Positions 33,885 through 48,765 of a stretch of 54,679 bases of DNA are shown piece by piece (positions within the stretch are counted from its first letter, which is position 1; each line of letters starts with the position of its first letter). The translations under genes were made by a program, and so were the position numbers. The notes under the pieces were generated by a model. It was not told where the DNA came from and made no database searches. It saw only the letters and a program-made list of their open reading frames with translations. Where the stretch lies: NCBI GenBank assembly GCA_008015325.1, contig SSFI01000023.1:1-54679 (forward strand). Direction: 5' to 3'. The DNA comes from Rheinheimera sp. GTDB lineage: Bacteria > Pseudomonadota > Gammaproteobacteria > Enterobacterales > Alteromonadaceae.

Positions 33885-33913
33885 TTGAGCCTTCTGCTGC
33901 TCTTTGTTATACT
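33885..33913 (+). promoter_or_regulatory. Sigma-70-type promoter before pyrG
   Basis: TTGAGC (33885-33890), a 17-base spacer and TATACT (33908-33913), followed by a GC-rich stretch. It lies about 107 bases upstream of the pyrG ATG and begins just beyond the divergent flagellin gene. Confidence 0.5.
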
Positions 33914-33995
33914 TTCCGCCCGTCCTGATACCAATATGCTGCAGTCCGAAGTCCAGACACTGATTTCTGATTGCTTCTGGCTATTGGTCCATTAA

Positions 33996-37009
<3,014 letters not shown>

Positions 37010-37024
37010 TTCTTTGATTATTTA

Positions 37025-37050
37025 AGAGAGCCGGCAATTGCCGGCTCTTT
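37025..37050 (+). terminator. Terminator after eno
   Basis: A self-complementary 22-base sequence (37027-37037 with 37038-37048) gives a stable GC-rich hairpin 17 bases after the eno stop, followed by a short interrupted T-tract. Confidence 0.7.
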
Positions 37051-37143
37051 GCTTGCTGCGCCTGTGAACCATGCTATCGTGGATCCGTTTCAGCAATGGT
37101 CAAAGCGCTAGTCAAAGTGCAGAGGGTTGGTTAACATTCGACC

Positions 37144-37827
37144 ATGACAACGCAAAATCAGCTTTGGTTTAATCCGGAGCAGTCCCTGACCTATGCTGAG
37201 CTGTGCAATACCTTGTACGAGCGCGAATTGGCACGTCTGGCGTCATCTGCGCCGGAACAATTGCCGTTTTTACCGCGCCGATTAAAAAGCCTGCCGTTTT
37301 ATGTGCGCGAAGCTGCCACTCTCATCCTGCAATATCCGTCGCCGCTGACGCTTGACAGCCAGAATGCCTGTTGGCTGCATAGCCAGAGTAAACAATGCCC
37401 GGTGCCGCATGTGGATGAATCTGAGAGTATTTTCAGCTACTACAGTAAATCAGCCAAATTGGGTTTGCTGGTGCCGGTGTATGTGCAGCCACAAGGCGCA
37501 CCACAACAAGGGTTGCAGCAAATTCTGTTAGATTCAATTGATGAAATTGACCGCGAAGGCCAGCGCCTGCATTGTAACGAACATGGCTGGTTTGCCCTAG
37601 CCGGTTGGCCGCAAGAACCTGATAACCAAAACAAATTATTGTTGAAACCCAGCAAAGCCGTATTGACGGCTGTCTGCTGTGGCCATCAGTGGCGCAATGG
37701 CGAGCGCAAGACGCCGCGTCTGCTGAGTCTGCGCGAAATGTTGCTGGCAAGCCGGCTGAACTGGCAGAATTTCGCCAAACCTCATGCCTCAAGGGCCAAT
37801 GACTTACGTCCAAGCCGCGTAAAATAA
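37144..37827 (+). CDS. Hypothetical protein between eno and ftsB
   Basis: I do not recognise this 227-residue protein. It has no signal peptide or membrane segment and looks soluble. Notable parts are a proline-rich N-terminal third (LPFLPRRLKSLPFYVREAATLI), a central LGLLVPVYVQPQGAP stretch, and a C-terminal segment GHQWRNGERKTPRLLSLREMLLASRLNW that looks structured and basic. Four to five cysteines are scattered without a clear metal motif. Codon use and base composition resemble the neighbours. It has its own gap on both sides (134 bases before, 67 after), so it may be transcribed separately. No function is assigned. Confidence 0.7.
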   Translation: MTTQNQLWFNPEQSLTYAELCNTLYERELARLASSAPEQLPFLPRRLKSLPFYVREAATLILQYPSPLTLDSQNACWLHSQSKQCPVPHVDESESIFSYYSKSAKLGLLVPVYVQPQGAPQQGLQQILLDSIDEIDREGQRLHCNEHGWFALAGWPQEPDNQNKLLLKPSKAVLTAVCCGHQWRNGERKTPRLLSLREMLLASRLNWQNFAKPHASRANDLRPSRVK

Positions 37828-37894
37828 GCGGCAGGGCTTTTCAGCGCTGAAGACAGCCTGCATAATACTGGCAGATTGCATTTTTGGATTTGTT

Positions 37895-38179
37895 ATGCGG
37901 CTGTTAATCATCATCCTGTTTGCGCTGGTCTGCGCGCTGCAATATCGTCTGTGGTTCGGGCCACACAGCGTCAAAGAATATTTTAAGCATCAGGAAGAGT
38001 TGAAAGTGCATTTGGCCAGCAATCAGGAGCTGGAAAAACGTAATAAAATGCTGATGGCCGATGTCGCCGATTTACAAAGTGGCCTCGATTCTATCGAAGA
38101 GCGTTCGCGCAACGAATTAGGCCTGATTAAACAAGACGAAGTGTTTTTCCGCCTGGTGGCCAAACAGGGCGCCAAATGA
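37895..38179 (+). CDS. ftsB: Cell division protein FtsB
   Basis: Small bitopic divisome protein linking FtsL and FtsQ. The 94 residues show a very short cytoplasmic N-terminus, one membrane helix (about 3-18), and a periplasmic coiled-coil (about 28-70, [26 protein letters not shown]) ending in the family's [15 protein letters not shown]. ftsB directly upstream of ispD is the standard order. Its stop overlaps the ispD start (ATGA). Confidence 0.95.
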   Translation: MRLLIIILFALVCALQYRLWFGPHSVKEYFKHQEELKVHLASNQELEKRNKMLMADVADLQSGLDSIEERSRNELGLIKQDEVFFRLVAKQGAK

Positions 38180-38868
38180 CCATTGCGCTGTTGATCCCGG
38201 CGGCCGGTGTCGGCAGCCGCATGCAGGCCGACCGGCCGAAACAATATTTAACCCTTGCTAATCAAACCGTGCTTGAGCATACCGCCGGTAAATTACTGGC
38301 ATTGCCAGAGGCCCACCGGTTGTTCTTAGCTGTATCGCCAGATGACCCGTATTTTCCGACTTTGCCTTTAGCAAAAGACCCCAGAGTGTGCCGTGTCGAC
38401 GGTGGCGCCGAGCGTGCTGATTCAGTACTGGCTGGCCTTGTTGCAATAGACGCAGAGCAGTTTCCCTGGACATTGGTGCATGACGCGGCGCGCCCGCTGG
38501 TGCAGCTCAGTGATATCCGGCAGTTAATCAACGCCTGCCTGCAAAGTGGCACCGGCGGTATTCTGGCAAGCCCGGTGCGCGATACGATGAAGCGGGGCAG
38601 CGCACAAACACAAGGGCCGAGCCTGGTCGCCGAGACGGTTGAGCGTCGTCAGCTCTGGCATGCACTGACGCCACAGTTGTTTCCTACTGTTTTACTGCGC
38701 GACGCGCTGCAGCGCGCTTTAGCCGCCGGTGTGGCTATTACCGACGAAGCTTCGGCGATGGAGTGGGCAGCCCATCCGGTGCAGCTTATTCCCGGTCGCG
38801 CTGACAATCTGAAAATTACCCAGCCAGAGGACTTAGCTCTGGCACGCTTTTATCTGGAGCAGGCATGA
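38176..38868 (+). CDS. ispD: 2-C-methyl-D-erythritol 4-phosphate cytidylyltransferase
   Basis: Third enzyme of the MEP isoprenoid pathway, coupling CTP to methylerythritol phosphate. The CTP-binding signature [18 protein letters not shown] is at residues 7-24 and the VHDAARPLV motif is intact. 230 residues. It overlaps ftsB and ispF by four bases each (ATGA), so the three are translated as a coupled set. Confidence 0.97.
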   Translation: MTIALLIPAAGVGSRMQADRPKQYLTLANQTVLEHTAGKLLALPEAHRLFLAVSPDDPYFPTLPLAKDPRVCRVDGGAERADSVLAGLVAIDAEQFPWTLVHDAARPLVQLSDIRQLINACLQSGTGGILASPVRDTMKRGSAQTQGPSLVAETVERRQLWHALTPQLFPTVLLRDALQRALAAGVAITDEASAMEWAAHPVQLIPGRADNLKITQPEDLALARFYLEQA

Positions 38869-39350
38869 TCCCTTTTCGTATTGGCCACGGTTTTGATGTG
38901 CACGCTTTTGGCGGCGAAGGCCCGGTGACTTTGGGCGGAGTCAAGATTGATTACCCGCAAGGTTTGCTGGCGCATTCTGATGGCGACGTGGTGTTACATG
39001 CGATATCTGATGCCTTGTTAGGCGCGGTAGCGCTCGGTGATATTGGCCATCATTTTCCCGACACCGACGCGGCTTTTAAAGGCATCGACAGCCGGATTTT
39101 ATTGCGTAAAGTCTTTGCTGACGTCAAAGCGCAGGGTTATGCCATCGGCAATCTGGATGTGACTATTATGGCGCAGGCGCCGAAAATGGCGCCGCATATC
39201 GAGGCAATGCGTCAGGTGCTGGCGGTAGACCTCGAGACGCAAGTGTCGCAAGTTAATGTCAAAGCCACCACCACTGAAAAACTTGGTTTTGTTGGCCGCA
39301 AAGAAGGGATAGCGGTGGAAGCTGTGGTGTTGCTGGTGAAAGCCGCATGA
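38865..39350 (+). CDS. ispF: 2-C-methyl-D-erythritol 2,4-cyclodiphosphate synthase
   Basis: Cyclises the CDP-methylerythritol phosphate product of the MEP pathway to MEcPP. The zinc site is visible in GHGFDVHAF and [21 protein letters not shown]; the [18 protein letters not shown]-terminal segment is typical. 161 residues. It follows ispD with a four-base overlap and overlaps truD in the same way. Confidence 0.97.
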   Translation: MIPFRIGHGFDVHAFGGEGPVTLGGVKIDYPQGLLAHSDGDVVLHAISDALLGAVALGDIGHHFPDTDAAFKGIDSRILLRKVFADVKAQGYAIGNLDVTIMAQAPKMAPHIEAMRQVLAVDLETQVSQVNVKATTTEKLGFVGRKEGIAVEAVVLLVKAA

Positions 39351-40411
39351 GCGACGTAGCGACTAACATTCAATTCCCGCCGCTGGCGTATCTGTACGGT
39401 GAACCGACCTGCCGCGCGCTGCTCAGAAGTGCGCCGGAAGATTTTATCGTCGATGAAGAACTGAGCTTCACCCCGACCGGCGCCGGCGAGCATTTATTGC
39501 TGCAGGTAGAGAAAATCGGCCAGAACACCCAGTATGTTGGCAAGCAAATCGCTGAAGCTGCCGGGATTAAATCACGTTTAGTCAGCTATGCCGGTTTAAA
39601 AGACCGCCATGCGATTACCCGGCAATGGTTTTGTCTGCCGGTACCGATTAAGCAGGAACTGAATTACCAAGACTGGCAGATTGAAGGCGTGCGGATTTTA
39701 CAATCGGTGCGTCATCAGCGCCGGCTAAAAATCGGTTCGATTAAACAGAACCATTTCCGTTTACGGCTGCGCAATGTTTCAGATAGCGCCGAGCTGGAAA
39801 AGCGCTTGCAACTGGTCCGTGCCGGCGTGCCAAATTATTACGGTGAACAACGCTTTGGCCGCGATGGCGGTAATCTGCAGCTGGCCGAACATTTATTCCG
39901 TGGCGGCAGTATCAGCGACCGGCAAATTCGCGGGTTGGCATTATCGGCCAGCCGCTCGATGCTGTTTAACCAGCAAGTGTCGCAGCGTTTGCAGCAGCTG
40001 GGATTTTTGACGTTGTTACCCGGCAGTGTGGTGCAGCTTGATGGCTCCGGCTCCGTGTTTCAGGTGGACCCGTTGGACAGCGACATTCAGCGGCGGTTAC
40101 AGGAACAGGATATTCATCCGACGGCGATTCTGCCCGGTGTTGGAAAAATATTAGAACAAGATCAGGCGCTTGCTTGGCAGCAACAACAACTGGCGCCGTG
40201 GCAGCACTGGGTGGATGGTCTGGTGGCGCTCAATGTGAATACCGAACGCCGCGCTGTGCGGCTGGTGCCAAAAGCGCTGAGTTATCAATGGCAGCATGAT
40301 ACACTCGAGCTCAGTTTTGCCCTGCCGGCCGGTTGTTTTGCCACGTCGGTGCTGAGGGAGTTGGTGAATTATCAGGATATCCGCCGGGATATCGCTGCTC
40401 TGGAGTCCTAA
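39347..40411 (+). CDS. truD: tRNA pseudouridine(13) synthase TruD
   Basis: Forms pseudouridine at position 13 of tRNA-Glu. The catalytic aspartate lies in the motif [29 protein letters not shown] and [10 protein letters not shown] near the C-terminus are further family blocks. 354 residues. The start overlaps ispF by four bases, and surE begins immediately after its stop. Confidence 0.96.
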   Translation: MSDVATNIQFPPLAYLYGEPTCRALLRSAPEDFIVDEELSFTPTGAGEHLLLQVEKIGQNTQYVGKQIAEAAGIKSRLVSYAGLKDRHAITRQWFCLPVPIKQELNYQDWQIEGVRILQSVRHQRRLKIGSIKQNHFRLRLRNVSDSAELEKRLQLVRAGVPNYYGEQRFGRDGGNLQLAEHLFRGGSISDRQIRGLALSASRSMLFNQQVSQRLQQLGFLTLLPGSVVQLDGSGSVFQVDPLDSDIQRRLQEQDIHPTAILPGVGKILEQDQALAWQQQQLAPWQHWVDGLVALNVNTERRAVRLVPKALSYQWQHDTLELSFALPAGCFATSVLRELVNYQDIRRDIAALES

Positions 40412-41164
40412 ATGCGGATTTTGCTCAGTAATGATGATGGTGTGTACGCCAAAGGCATTTTAGTATTGCAGCAGGCGCTGGCAGAGATCGCAACGGTCAC
40501 CACAGTGGGGCCGGACCGCAACTGCAGCGGTGCTAGTAATTCGCTGACCTTGCTCAACCCGCTGCGCACGCAGCAACTGGACAACGGTTTTATCGCGGTC
40601 AACGGCACGCCGACGGACTGTGTGCATCTGGCGATTAGCCAGCTGTGTGACAAAACGCCGGATTTAGTGGTCGCCGGCATTAATCACGGCGCCAATCTCG
40701 GCGATGATGTGTTGTATTCCGGTACTGTCGCCGCCGCTACCGAAGGCCGCCATCTGGGTTTGCCGGCTATTGCCGTGTCGCTGGCCAGCCGTGATGAAGA
40801 ACATTTCGCGACGGCCGCGTATGTCGCAGTCAAAGTGATTCAGAAGCTTAAATCGCACCCGTTACCGGCTGACCAAATTCTCAATATCAATGTGCCCGGT
40901 GTGCCACTGAGTGAGCTCAAAGGCATTCAGGTGACGCGGCTTGGCCGGCGCCACAAAGCCGAAACCATGACCAGTACCACCGACCCCTGGGGCCGGCGGA
41001 TTTTCTGGTATGGCTCGTTAGGCCCGGAGTTGGATGCCGGTGAAGGCACCGATTTTTATGCCATCGCCAATGGTTATGCCTCGGTCACGCCATTGCAAAT
41101 CGACATGACGGCTTATCGCAGTCTGCAACCGTTGGAGCAATGGCTGGAAGGGATCCGCTTCTGA
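40412..41164 (+). CDS. surE: 5'/3'-nucleotidase SurE
   Basis: Metal-dependent nucleotidase and stationary-phase survival protein. The metal-binding N-terminus [14 protein letters not shown] is intact, followed by the [11 protein letters not shown] and [20 protein letters not shown] blocks. 250 residues. The surE-pcm pairing near nlpD-rpoS is conserved in enteric and related bacteria. Its TGA shares a base with the pcm ATG. Confidence 0.97.
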   Translation: MRILLSNDDGVYAKGILVLQQALAEIATVTTVGPDRNCSGASNSLTLLNPLRTQQLDNGFIAVNGTPTDCVHLAISQLCDKTPDLVVAGINHGANLGDDVLYSGTVAAATEGRHLGLPAIAVSLASRDEEHFATAAYVAVKVIQKLKSHPLPADQILNINVPGVPLSELKGIQVTRLGRRHKAETMTSTTDPWGRRIFWYGSLGPELDAGEGTDFYAIANGYASVTPLQIDMTAYRSLQPLEQWLEGIRF

Positions 41165-41820
41165 TGGCTGTTGTGACTTCCCGCAGCGCCCAGGTGCTGG
41201 CGCAAAAACTCCAGGCTGATGGCATCAAATCCACCGAGGTGTTACAGGCGATTGCGCAAACACCACGCCATCATTTTGTTGAAATGGTTTTAGCGCATAA
41301 AGCTTATGAAAATACCGCCTTGCCAATAGGTCAGGGCCAGACGATTTCGCAGCCTTATATTGTCGCGCGGATGACCGAGTTGCTGTTGCAGGCAAACAGT
41401 GATGGCACACCCTGGCAGCCGAAAAAGGTGCTGGAAATCGGTACCGGTTCCGGTTATCAGACCGCCATTCTGGCGCGGTTGTTTCCGCAGGTATGTACTG
41501 TGGAGCGGATCAAGTCGTTGCAGTTTCAGGCCAAGCGCCGGCTGCATCAGCTGGATTTACACAATGTGGCGATGAAACACGGCGACGGTTGGCTGGGCTG
41601 GCAGAGTAAAGCGCCTTTTGACTGTATTATCGTGACCGCGGCACCGACGCAAGTGCCGGATGCTTTATTGCATCAGCTGGTCGATGGCGGACGGTTAGTG
41701 ATCCCGGTCGGCGCGCAGGATCAAATGCTCAGGGTCTATACCCGGCAGCAAGATACTTATCCGTCGACCGATGTTGAAGCGGTGCGATTTGTGCCTTTAG
41801 TGCCGGGCGAACTGGCCTGA
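41164..41820 (+). CDS. pcm: Protein-L-isoaspartate O-methyltransferase
   Basis: SAM-dependent enzyme that starts repair of isoaspartyl residues in ageing proteins. The SAM-binding motif [16 protein letters not shown] and the [14 protein letters not shown] and GGRLVIPVG segments are clear. I start at ATG 41164 ([10 protein letters not shown]), overlapping the surE stop (TGATG) and preceded by GGAAGGGA; an in-frame ATG 24 bases earlier lies inside surE. 218 residues, against about 208 in E. coli. Confidence 0.96.
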   Translation: MAVVTSRSAQVLAQKLQADGIKSTEVLQAIAQTPRHHFVEMVLAHKAYENTALPIGQGQTISQPYIVARMTELLLQANSDGTPWQPKKVLEIGTGSGYQTAILARLFPQVCTVERIKSLQFQAKRRLHQLDLHNVAMKHGDGWLGWQSKAPFDCIIVTAAPTQVPDALLHQLVDGGRLVIPVGAQDQMLRVYTRQQDTYPSTDVEAVRFVPLVPGELA

Positions 41821-41836
41821 TTGTTAGGAGATTTTT

Positions 41837-42415
41837 TTGCGGATTTTTCAGTGGATGTACGACAAAGCGCTGGTTTGGGCCAAGCACCGCCACGCTGAGC
41901 GTTATTTATTTGGCCTGAGTTTCACTGAATCAGTGATTTTTCCAATTCCACCTGATGTGATGCTGGCGCCGATGGCGCTGGCCCATCCGGAACGCGCCTG
42001 GCGTCTGGCCTGGCTGACGACTTTAGCCTCAGTGTTGGGTGGTATATTCGGTTACTGGCTGGGTTATTTGTTATATGAGCCTGTAGTGCAGCCGTTTATC
42101 CAGTACATGGGCTATCAGGAAACTTTTGCGTTAGTTGAGCGCTGGTTTAACGAATATGGCGTCTGGGTGGTGTTTATCGCCGGTTTTTCACCTATTCCTT
42201 ATAAGCTGTTTACTGTGGGTGCCGGCCTGATGCATATGGCCTTTTTGCCATTTGTGATTGCGTCTTTTATCGGTCGTGCCAGCCGGTTTTTCCTGGTGGC
42301 CGGCCTGATGTATTGGGGCGGGGCCAGAATGCAGGCCAAGCTGCGCGAAATCGTAGATATCTTAGGCTGGGGCACTGTGGCCCTCGGCGGTCTTGCGTAT
42401 CTGGTTTATGGCTGA
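41837..42415 (+). CDS. YqaA/DedA-family membrane protein
   Basis: Inner-membrane protein of the VTT/DedA-like superfamily (YqaA group), 192 residues with about four to five hydrophobic segments. The FTESVIFPIPPDVMLAPMA stretch and FIAGFSPIPYKLFTVGAGLM are the re-entrant loop motifs typical of these proteins, some of which act in lipid flipping or membrane stress. The start appears to be TTG at 41837, because TAGGAG lies six bases upstream; the first in-frame ATG (41855) has no ribosome binding site. Between pcm and nlpD this gene is conserved in many gammaproteobacteria. Substrate unknown. Confidence 0.88.
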   Translation: MRIFQWMYDKALVWAKHRHAERYLFGLSFTESVIFPIPPDVMLAPMALAHPERAWRLAWLTTLASVLGGIFGYWLGYLLYEPVVQPFIQYMGYQETFALVERWFNEYGVWVVFIAGFSPIPYKLFTVGAGLMHMAFLPFVIASFIGRASRFFLVAGLMYWGGARMQAKLREIVDILGWGTVALGGLAYLVYG

Positions 42416-43283
42416 TTACCTGCAACAAGTTCGGGCCAGTTTCAGTGCAGAACGAGTCAGTCAGGCTGGGGTGACGCTGTGGCTCTGCCTGTTGCTGACT
42501 GGTTGTGGCGTGAACAGCAGCCCGGCGCCGGTCGACAGCTGGCAAAGCCGCAAATCGACCAGCAAAATATCGCAGGCTGATACCTATCAGGTGAAAAGCG
42601 GCGACACGTTATTTTCGATTGCCTTTCGGAACGGCATGGATTACCGAAGCCTGGCCCGGCTCAATCGCATTGCCGAACCTTACACCATTTACGTCGGCCA
42701 AATTCTGGTTGTTTCAAACAATAGTACAGAGGCTGGCAGCGGGCGTAATCCGGTCACGACAAGCCTCAAATCAAATAAGAACTATTCAAATTCAAACAGT
42801 TCGGACACTGCATCAAAAAGCGCTAAAGTAGTTGCACCGCAAAATCAAAAGCGTTATGGTCAAAATGAACGGGTCGAAGAACCCGAAAAAACCGCAAACA
42901 GTACCATTAATGGAAACGTTCGGCAATGGCATTGGCCAGTGAAAGGCCCGATATTGGCGAAATTTTCCAGTCAGGAACACGGTAACAAAGGTCTTGATAT
43001 TGGTGGTGCTTACGGGACACCGGTTAAAGCGGCAGCAGCAGGGCAGGTGGTATACGCCGGCAATGCACTGCGGGGTTACGGCAACTTAATTATCATTAAA
43101 CATAATGACGATTTTTTAAGTGCTTATGCCCACAATCACCGTTTATTGGTGAAAGAGCGTGAATCGGTGGCAGCAGGACAGACCATCGCTGAAATGGGCA
43201 ATTCCGATGCAGACCGTGTTCAACTGCATTTTGAAATCCGCTATCGGGGAAAATCTGTCGATCCGCTGCGTTATCTGAAATAA
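42408..43283 (+). CDS. nlpD: Lipoprotein NlpD, amidase activator
   Basis: Outer-membrane lipoprotein that activates the amidase AmiC during cell separation. Lipobox LLTGC places the lipidated Cys at about residue 33; a LysM domain follows (DTYQVKSGDTLFSIA to YVGQILVV), then a Ser/Asn-rich linker and a C-terminal LytM (M23-like) domain. In the LytM domain NKGLDIGG has Asn where active M23 peptidases have His, so it should be catalytically inactive, as in E. coli NlpD. I start at ATG 42408, overlapping the yqaA end by eight bases; the ribosome binding site is weak. In E. coli the main rpoS promoter lies within nlpD. Confidence 0.92.
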   Translation: MADYLQQVRASFSAERVSQAGVTLWLCLLLTGCGVNSSPAPVDSWQSRKSTSKISQADTYQVKSGDTLFSIAFRNGMDYRSLARLNRIAEPYTIYVGQILVVSNNSTEAGSGRNPVTTSLKSNKNYSNSNSSDTASKSAKVVAPQNQKRYGQNERVEEPEKTANSTINGNVRQWHWPVKGPILAKFSSQEHGNKGLDIGGAYGTPVKAAAAGQVVYAGNALRGYGNLIIIKHNDDFLSAYAHNHRLLVKERESVAAGQTIAEMGNSDADRVQLHFEIRYRGKSVDPLRYLK

Positions 43284-43361
43284 ATAACAGCACACAATCG
43301 CATCATTGACGAATGGATTTCTGGCACTGACGCGTGACCCTTGCAGATCTGGGAGACGGAT

Positions 43362-44360
43362 ATGGGACAAAAAGATGAAGATGAAGTAGTTGATTTCAAG
43401 GAAGCGGAATTGACAGAAGACGTGGCAATGCTGGATGACGAATCAGCAGAGCCGGATATGGCAAGCCTCGCCACCGAAGAAGACAATACTCCTGACGACG
43501 TGTTCACCCGTGACGATAGTCAACGCGCGATGGACGCCACACAAATTTACCTCGGCGAAATCGGTTTTTCGCCGCTGCTCAGCGCCGAAGAAGAAGTCTA
43601 CTTTTCCCGTTTAGCCTTAAGAGGCGACGCCGCCGCCCGCAAACGTATGATTGAAAGTAATTTACGGCTGGTGGTGAAAATCGCCCGGCGTTATATCAAT
43701 CGTGGTTTAGCATTGCTTGATTTAATCGAAGAGGGCAATTTGGGCCTTATTCGCGCTGTGGAAAAATTTGACCCGGAACGCGGTTTCCGTTTCTCCACTT
43801 ACGCCACTTGGTGGATCCGCCAGACCATAGAACGCGCCATCATGAACCAAACCCGGACCATCCGGTTACCGATTCATGTGGTGAAAGAACTGAATATTTA
43901 CCTGCGGGCAGCCCGCGAGTTATCGCAGCGACTGGACCATGAACCGACGCCGGAAGAAATTGCCGCCGCCTTAGACCGTCCGGTCGAAGAAGTGCGCAAA
44001 ATGCTGAAACTGAATGAAAAAATCACTTCAGTCGACACCCCTGTGGCTGGTTCTTCAGAAAAACAACTGCTGGATATTCTGGCGGATGAAAAAGAATTAG
44101 GCCCGGAAACCGAACTGCAGGATGCCGACATCAGGCAGCATCTGGTGGTCTGGCTGGAAGAACTGAATCCAAAACAACGCGAAGTACTGGCCCGGCGTTT
44201 TGGTTTACTCGGTTACGAGCCTTCTACTTTAGAAGATGTCGGTCGCGAAATTGGCCTGACCCGTGAACGGGTGCGACAAATTCAGGTTGAGGCACTGCGC
44301 CGGCTGCGTGAAATTGTCACGCCTCAGGGGCTGAATATCGAGACGTTGTTTCAGGAATAA
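43362..44360 (+). CDS. rpoS: RNA polymerase sigma-S factor
   Basis: Alternative sigma factor for stationary phase and general stress. 332 residues. Region 1.2 is seen in [21 protein letters not shown], region 2 in [44 protein letters not shown] and [20 protein letters not shown], region 3 after it, and region 4 in [26 protein letters not shown] start at ATG 43362 ([10 protein letters not shown]), preceded by GGAG. It follows nlpD by 78 bases and is convergent with mutS across a strong terminator, an arrangement common in gammaproteobacteria. Confidence 0.97.
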   Translation: MGQKDEDEVVDFKEAELTEDVAMLDDESAEPDMASLATEEDNTPDDVFTRDDSQRAMDATQIYLGEIGFSPLLSAEEEVYFSRLALRGDAAARKRMIESNLRLVVKIARRYINRGLALLDLIEEGNLGLIRAVEKFDPERGFRFSTYATWWIRQTIERAIMNQTRTIRLPIHVVKELNIYLRAARELSQRLDHEPTPEEIAAALDRPVEEVRKMLKLNEKITSVDTPVAGSSEKQLLDILADEKELGPETELQDADIRQHLVVWLEELNPKQREVLARRFGLLGYEPSTLEDVGREIGLTRERVRQIQVEALRRLREIVTPQGLNIETLFQE

Positions 44361-44369
44361 TCAGTCCTG

Positions 44370-44416
44370 CGCAGGCAGAAAAAAAGCGGGAACATCCCGC
44401 TTTTTTTCTGCCTGCG
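44370..44416. terminator. Bidirectional terminator, 22-bp perfect stem
   Basis: The arms 44370-44391 and 44395-44416 are perfect reverse complements with a three-base loop, and contain seven A and seven T residues on the two sides. It lies between convergent rpoS and mutS and can terminate both. Confidence 0.9.
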
Positions 44417-44442
44417 ATATGAAGTCTGCGCCTTGCTGACGG

Positions 44443-47019
44443 TCACAACTGCCGTTTTAACGCGAACAACAAATCCAGTGCCTGGCGCGGCGTTAAATCA
44501 TCCGGATCTACATCTGCCAGTTGCGTCAGCACCGGGTGGGGCTCAGCTTCGGTAAACAAATCGGCCTGCGCCGGCAAGGTTGCTTTCACGGGGCTGTCGG
44601 TTTTCGGCTGTTGTTGCTCCAGTGCCGCGAGTTTACGCCGCGCCTGCTGGATCACGGTTTTTGGCACCCCTGCAAGCTGTGCCACCTGCAGACCATAACT
44701 TTTGCTGGCTGCACCCGGCTGGACCTGATGCATAAACACAATGTGCTCGTCATGTTCAACCGCATCCAGATGGATATTGGCAACACCGCTCAGTAACGAG
44801 GGTAAATCGGTCAGTTCAAAATAATGGGTAGCAAACAAAGTCAGTGCTTTCAGTTTAGTGGCGAGGTATTCGGCACAGGCCCAGGCCAGAGACAAACCAT
44901 CATAAGTACTGGTACCGCGGCCGATCTCGTCCATCAACACCAGGCTTTGTGCGGTGGCGTGATGCAAAATAGTGGCGGTTTCAGTCATTTCAACCATAAA
45001 GGTCGAACGGCCGGACGCCAAATCATCAGAAGCACCGACCCGGGTGAAAATACGGTCAACCGGGCCTAACGTGGCCGCTTGCGCTGGCACAAAACTACCA
45101 ATATAAGCCATCAGCACAATAAGCGCGGCCTGACGCATATAAGTCGATTTACCGCCCATATTCGGGCCTGTCACCACCAGTAAATGCCGTTGTGGCGTCA
45201 GTTCCAGTGGATTGGCGATAAAAGGCTCGGCGGTCATTTGTTCTACCACCGGATGACGGCCTTGCTCGATATGGATACCGGTCTCTGCGACCAGTGTCGG
45301 TTGGCAATAGTTAAGTCGTACTGCGCGCTCCGCGAAGTTGGTCAGTACGTCCAGTTCTGACAAACTGGCCGCGAGTTGTTGCAGGGCAGCCAGGTCTGGT
45401 GCAATCAAATCAAACAGTTGTTCATACAGCTGTTTTTCAAGGGCGAGGGCTTTGCTTTCGCTGCCGAGCACCTTGTCTTCATATTCCTTTAATTCCGGAA
45501 TAATGTAGCGTTCGTTATTTTTCAGCGTCTGACGGCGGATGTAATCCGGCGGCACCGCATCGGCGGCAGCGCGACCGGTTTCGATGTAATAACCGGCGAC
45601 TTTATTAAAACCAACTTTCAGTGAAGCAATGCCGGTGCGGGCTTTCTCGCGTTGCTCCAGTTGCTCCAGATAGTCGGTGGCGCCTTTGGCTAAGGCCCGC
45701 CACTGGTCGAGTTCAGCTGAGTAACCTTCAGCAATAACACCACCATCGCGGATCAGCACCGGCGGGTTTTCAATAATGGCGCGCTCTAATAATTCCGTCA
45801 GTGCCGGCGTTGGTTCGCAGTCTGCAGCCAGTTGCTGTAAGCGTCGGCTTTGCAGCTGACTTAGTAATAGTGTCAGTTCCGGCAGTTGCTGCAGCGCCTG
45901 ACGAAGTCTGGCGAAATCGCGTGGCCGCGCACTGCGTAGCGCCAACCGGGCGACAATCCGTTCAATGTCACCAATCTGTTTCAGTAGTGGTTGTAACTCG
46001 GCATCATATTGCTGCAGTTCGCTGACGGCCTGATGGCGCTCTGTGATAATCGCCTGATCGCGCAGTGGGGCGTGGATCCAACGTTTTAATAACCGACTGC
46101 CCATCGCAGTCTGGCATTGGTCGAGTACTGCCGCTAACGAATGCGCATACTGGCCGTTCAGGGTCTGGGTCAGTTCCAGATTACGCCGGGTCGCTGCGTC
46201 TAACACTATATGGTCACTGTGTTTTTCCAGGGAAATACTGCGTAAATGCGGCAGATTGGCGCGTTGAGTATCTTTGACATATTGCAGCAGGCAGCCCGCA
46301 GCCATCAGACCAAAGCGGGCATCCTGCACGCCAAAACTTTGTAAATCACGGGTGCCGAATTGCTGGCACAGCGCACGTTCGGCGCTGCTTTGTTCAAAAT
46401 CCCATACCGGCCGCCGGCGCGCACCTTTGCGGGCCAATACCAACTCCGGTAAGGGCTGGTCCTCACAATACAATAATTCAGCCGGATTCAGTCGTTGTAA
46501 CAGCGCGGCCAGGTCATCCTGGCCCGGCAGTTCCGTCAGTACAAAACGGCCCGCACTTAAATCCAGATACGCCAGGCCAAATTGTTGTTTATGCTGATAT
46601 ACCGCAGCAAGCAAAGTGTCCTGACGTTCCTGCAGTAATGCTTCGTCGGTGACAGTACCGGGTGTGACAACCCGAACCACTTTGCGCTCCACCGGGCCTT
46701 TGCTGGTCGCCGGATCGCCCACCTGTTCACAAATAGCTACAGATTCGCCGAGCTGCACCAGGCGCGCCAGATAGTTTTCCACTGCATGATGGGGCACACC
46801 AGCCATCGGGATGGGCGCTCCGGCGGACTGACCGCGTTTGGTCAGCGAGATATCCAGTAAAGCCGCCGCTTTTTTCGCATCGTCATAAAACAGCTCATAA
46901 AAATCGCCCATCCGGTAAAACAGTAAAATCTCCGGATTCTCTGCTTTGAGCGCGAGGTATTGTTGCATCATCGGCGTATGGGCAGTTGTCGCTTGCCCGG
47001 TCTGGATTTCTGACGGCAT
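44443..47019 (-). CDS. mutS: DNA mismatch repair protein MutS
   Basis: Recognises base mismatches and small loops and recruits MutL. The mismatch-contacting Phe-x-Glu is in [13 protein letters not shown] (about residues 36-48); the ATPase has GPNMGGKST and [12 protein letters not shown], with the [14 protein letters not shown] switch after it. 858 residues, near the E. coli length. The ATG at 47019 has little Shine-Dalgarno character. It is divergent from pncC-recA. Confidence 0.97.
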   Translation of the reverse strand: MPSEIQTGQATTAHTPMMQQYLALKAENPEILLFYRMGDFYELFYDDAKKAAALLDISLTKRGQSAGAPIPMAGVPHHAVENYLARLVQLGESVAICEQVGDPATSKGPVERKVVRVVTPGTVTDEALLQERQDTLLAAVYQHKQQFGLAYLDLSAGRFVLTELPGQDDLAALLQRLNPAELLYCEDQPLPELVLARKGARRRPVWDFEQSSAERALCQQFGTRDLQSFGVQDARFGLMAAGCLLQYVKDTQRANLPHLRSISLEKHSDHIVLDAATRRNLELTQTLNGQYAHSLAAVLDQCQTAMGSRLLKRWIHAPLRDQAIITERHQAVSELQQYDAELQPLLKQIGDIERIVARLALRSARPRDFARLRQALQQLPELTLLLSQLQSRRLQQLAADCEPTPALTELLERAIIENPPVLIRDGGVIAEGYSAELDQWRALAKGATDYLEQLEQREKARTGIASLKVGFNKVAGYYIETGRAAADAVPPDYIRRQTLKNNERYIIPELKEYEDKVLGSESKALALEKQLYEQLFDLIAPDLAALQQLAASLSELDVLTNFAERAVRLNYCQPTLVAETGIHIEQGRHPVVEQMTAEPFIANPLELTPQRHLLVVTGPNMGGKSTYMRQAALIVLMAYIGSFVPAQAATLGPVDRIFTRVGASDDLASGRSTFMVEMTETATILHHATAQSLVLMDEIGRGTSTYDGLSLAWACAEYLATKLKALTLFATHYFELTDLPSLLSGVANIHLDAVEHDEHIVFMHQVQPGAASKSYGLQVAQLAGVPKTVIQQARRKLAALEQQQPKTDSPVKATLPAQADLFTEAEPHPVLTQLADVDPDDLTPRQALDLLFALKRQL

Positions 47020-47053
47020 AATTAAAATTCTGATGTCCCAAAATGGAATGAAA

Positions 47054-47566
47054 ATGACAGTTCCGGCCCATACCGAGACACTGGCCTCTGCACTGGGTCA
47101 GCTATTATTGCGGAAAAAGCTCAGCATCACCACCGCCGAATCCTGTACCGGCGGCGGTATCTCGTATGCTTTGACGGCGATCCCGGGCAGTTCAGCCTAT
47201 CTGGACCGCAGTTTTGTCACTTACAGCAATAAAGCCAAACAACAGTTATTGGGCGTCAAAAGCGCGACTTTACTGCAGTTTGGCGCCGTCAGTGAAGAGA
47301 CGGTCAGTGAAATGGCCGCTGGCGCAGCAGCTGCGGCCGGCGCTGACTGTGCTATCGCTGTATCGGGCATCGCGGGCCCGGATGGTGGCAGTGTATTAAA
47401 ACCGGTGGGGACTGTCTGTTTTGGGTTTTATCTGCTGGGTGCCGTCGCCACAGTGCGAATTTTGTTGCATGGCGACAGATCGGCGGTCCGGCTACAAAGT
47501 ATCGATTTTGCCTTGCAGCAGATGATTCAGTTGTTGACAGCACAAACTGATTCAACTACTGTATGA
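47054..47566 (+). CDS. pncC: Nicotinamide-nucleotide amidohydrolase PncC (CinA C-terminal)
   Basis: Deamidates NMN to nicotinate mononucleotide in NAD recycling. The C-terminal CinA domain alone is present (170 residues), with [27 protein letters not shown] and GIAGPDGG blocks. I chose ATG 47054 ([12 protein letters not shown]), with GGA just before it; ATGs at 47048 and 47033 are possible, and the open frame reaches back into mutS on the other strand. Its place directly before recA matches E. coli. Confidence 0.92.
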   Translation: MTVPAHTETLASALGQLLLRKKLSITTAESCTGGGISYALTAIPGSSAYLDRSFVTYSNKAKQQLLGVKSATLLQFGAVSEETVSEMAAGAAAAAGADCAIAVSGIAGPDGGSVLKPVGTVCFGFYLLGAVATVRILLHGDRSAVRLQSIDFALQQMIQLLTAQTDSTTV

Positions 47567-47576
47567 GCATACAGCA
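47534..47576 (+). promoter_or_regulatory. recA promoter with LexA (SOS) box
   Basis: TACTGTATGAGCATACAGCA at 47557-47576 contains CTGT-N8-ACAG, the LexA operator. From memory it differs from the E. coli recA SOS box at only one base near its right end. TTGACA at 47534-47539 followed after 17 bases by TACTGT could be the promoter, with the -10 covered by the operator; the first part lies inside the 3' end of pncC. LexA repression and DNA-damage induction of recA are expected. Confidence 0.9.
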
Positions 47577-47608
47577 TTTCAGGCGAAACCCTTTTTCCGG
47601 AGTTCCAG

Positions 47609-48664
<1,056 letters not shown>

Positions 48665-48731
48665 GTTGGACGCCAACTACTGTGTGGCAGGTCTTTCAGC
48701 GGTTGACAGACTTGTTGCACAGCGCTGATAT

Positions 48732-48762
48732 AAGAAATGGCCCAAGTGGGCCATTTCTTTTA
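48732..48762. terminator. Terminator after recA
   Basis: A 13-bp perfect stem (48732-48744 with 48747-48759) whose inner bases leave a small loop, followed by T residues on the plus strand. It lies between recA and the convergent binding-protein gene, but the downstream gene's stop is at 48766, so it may serve both. Confidence 0.85.
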
Positions 48763-48765
48763 CTG

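Noticed and set aside
42952-43283. NlpD C-terminal domain as an active M23 peptidase
   Set aside because: The first zinc-ligand His is replaced by Asn (NKGLDI), as in amidase-activating NlpD proteins.
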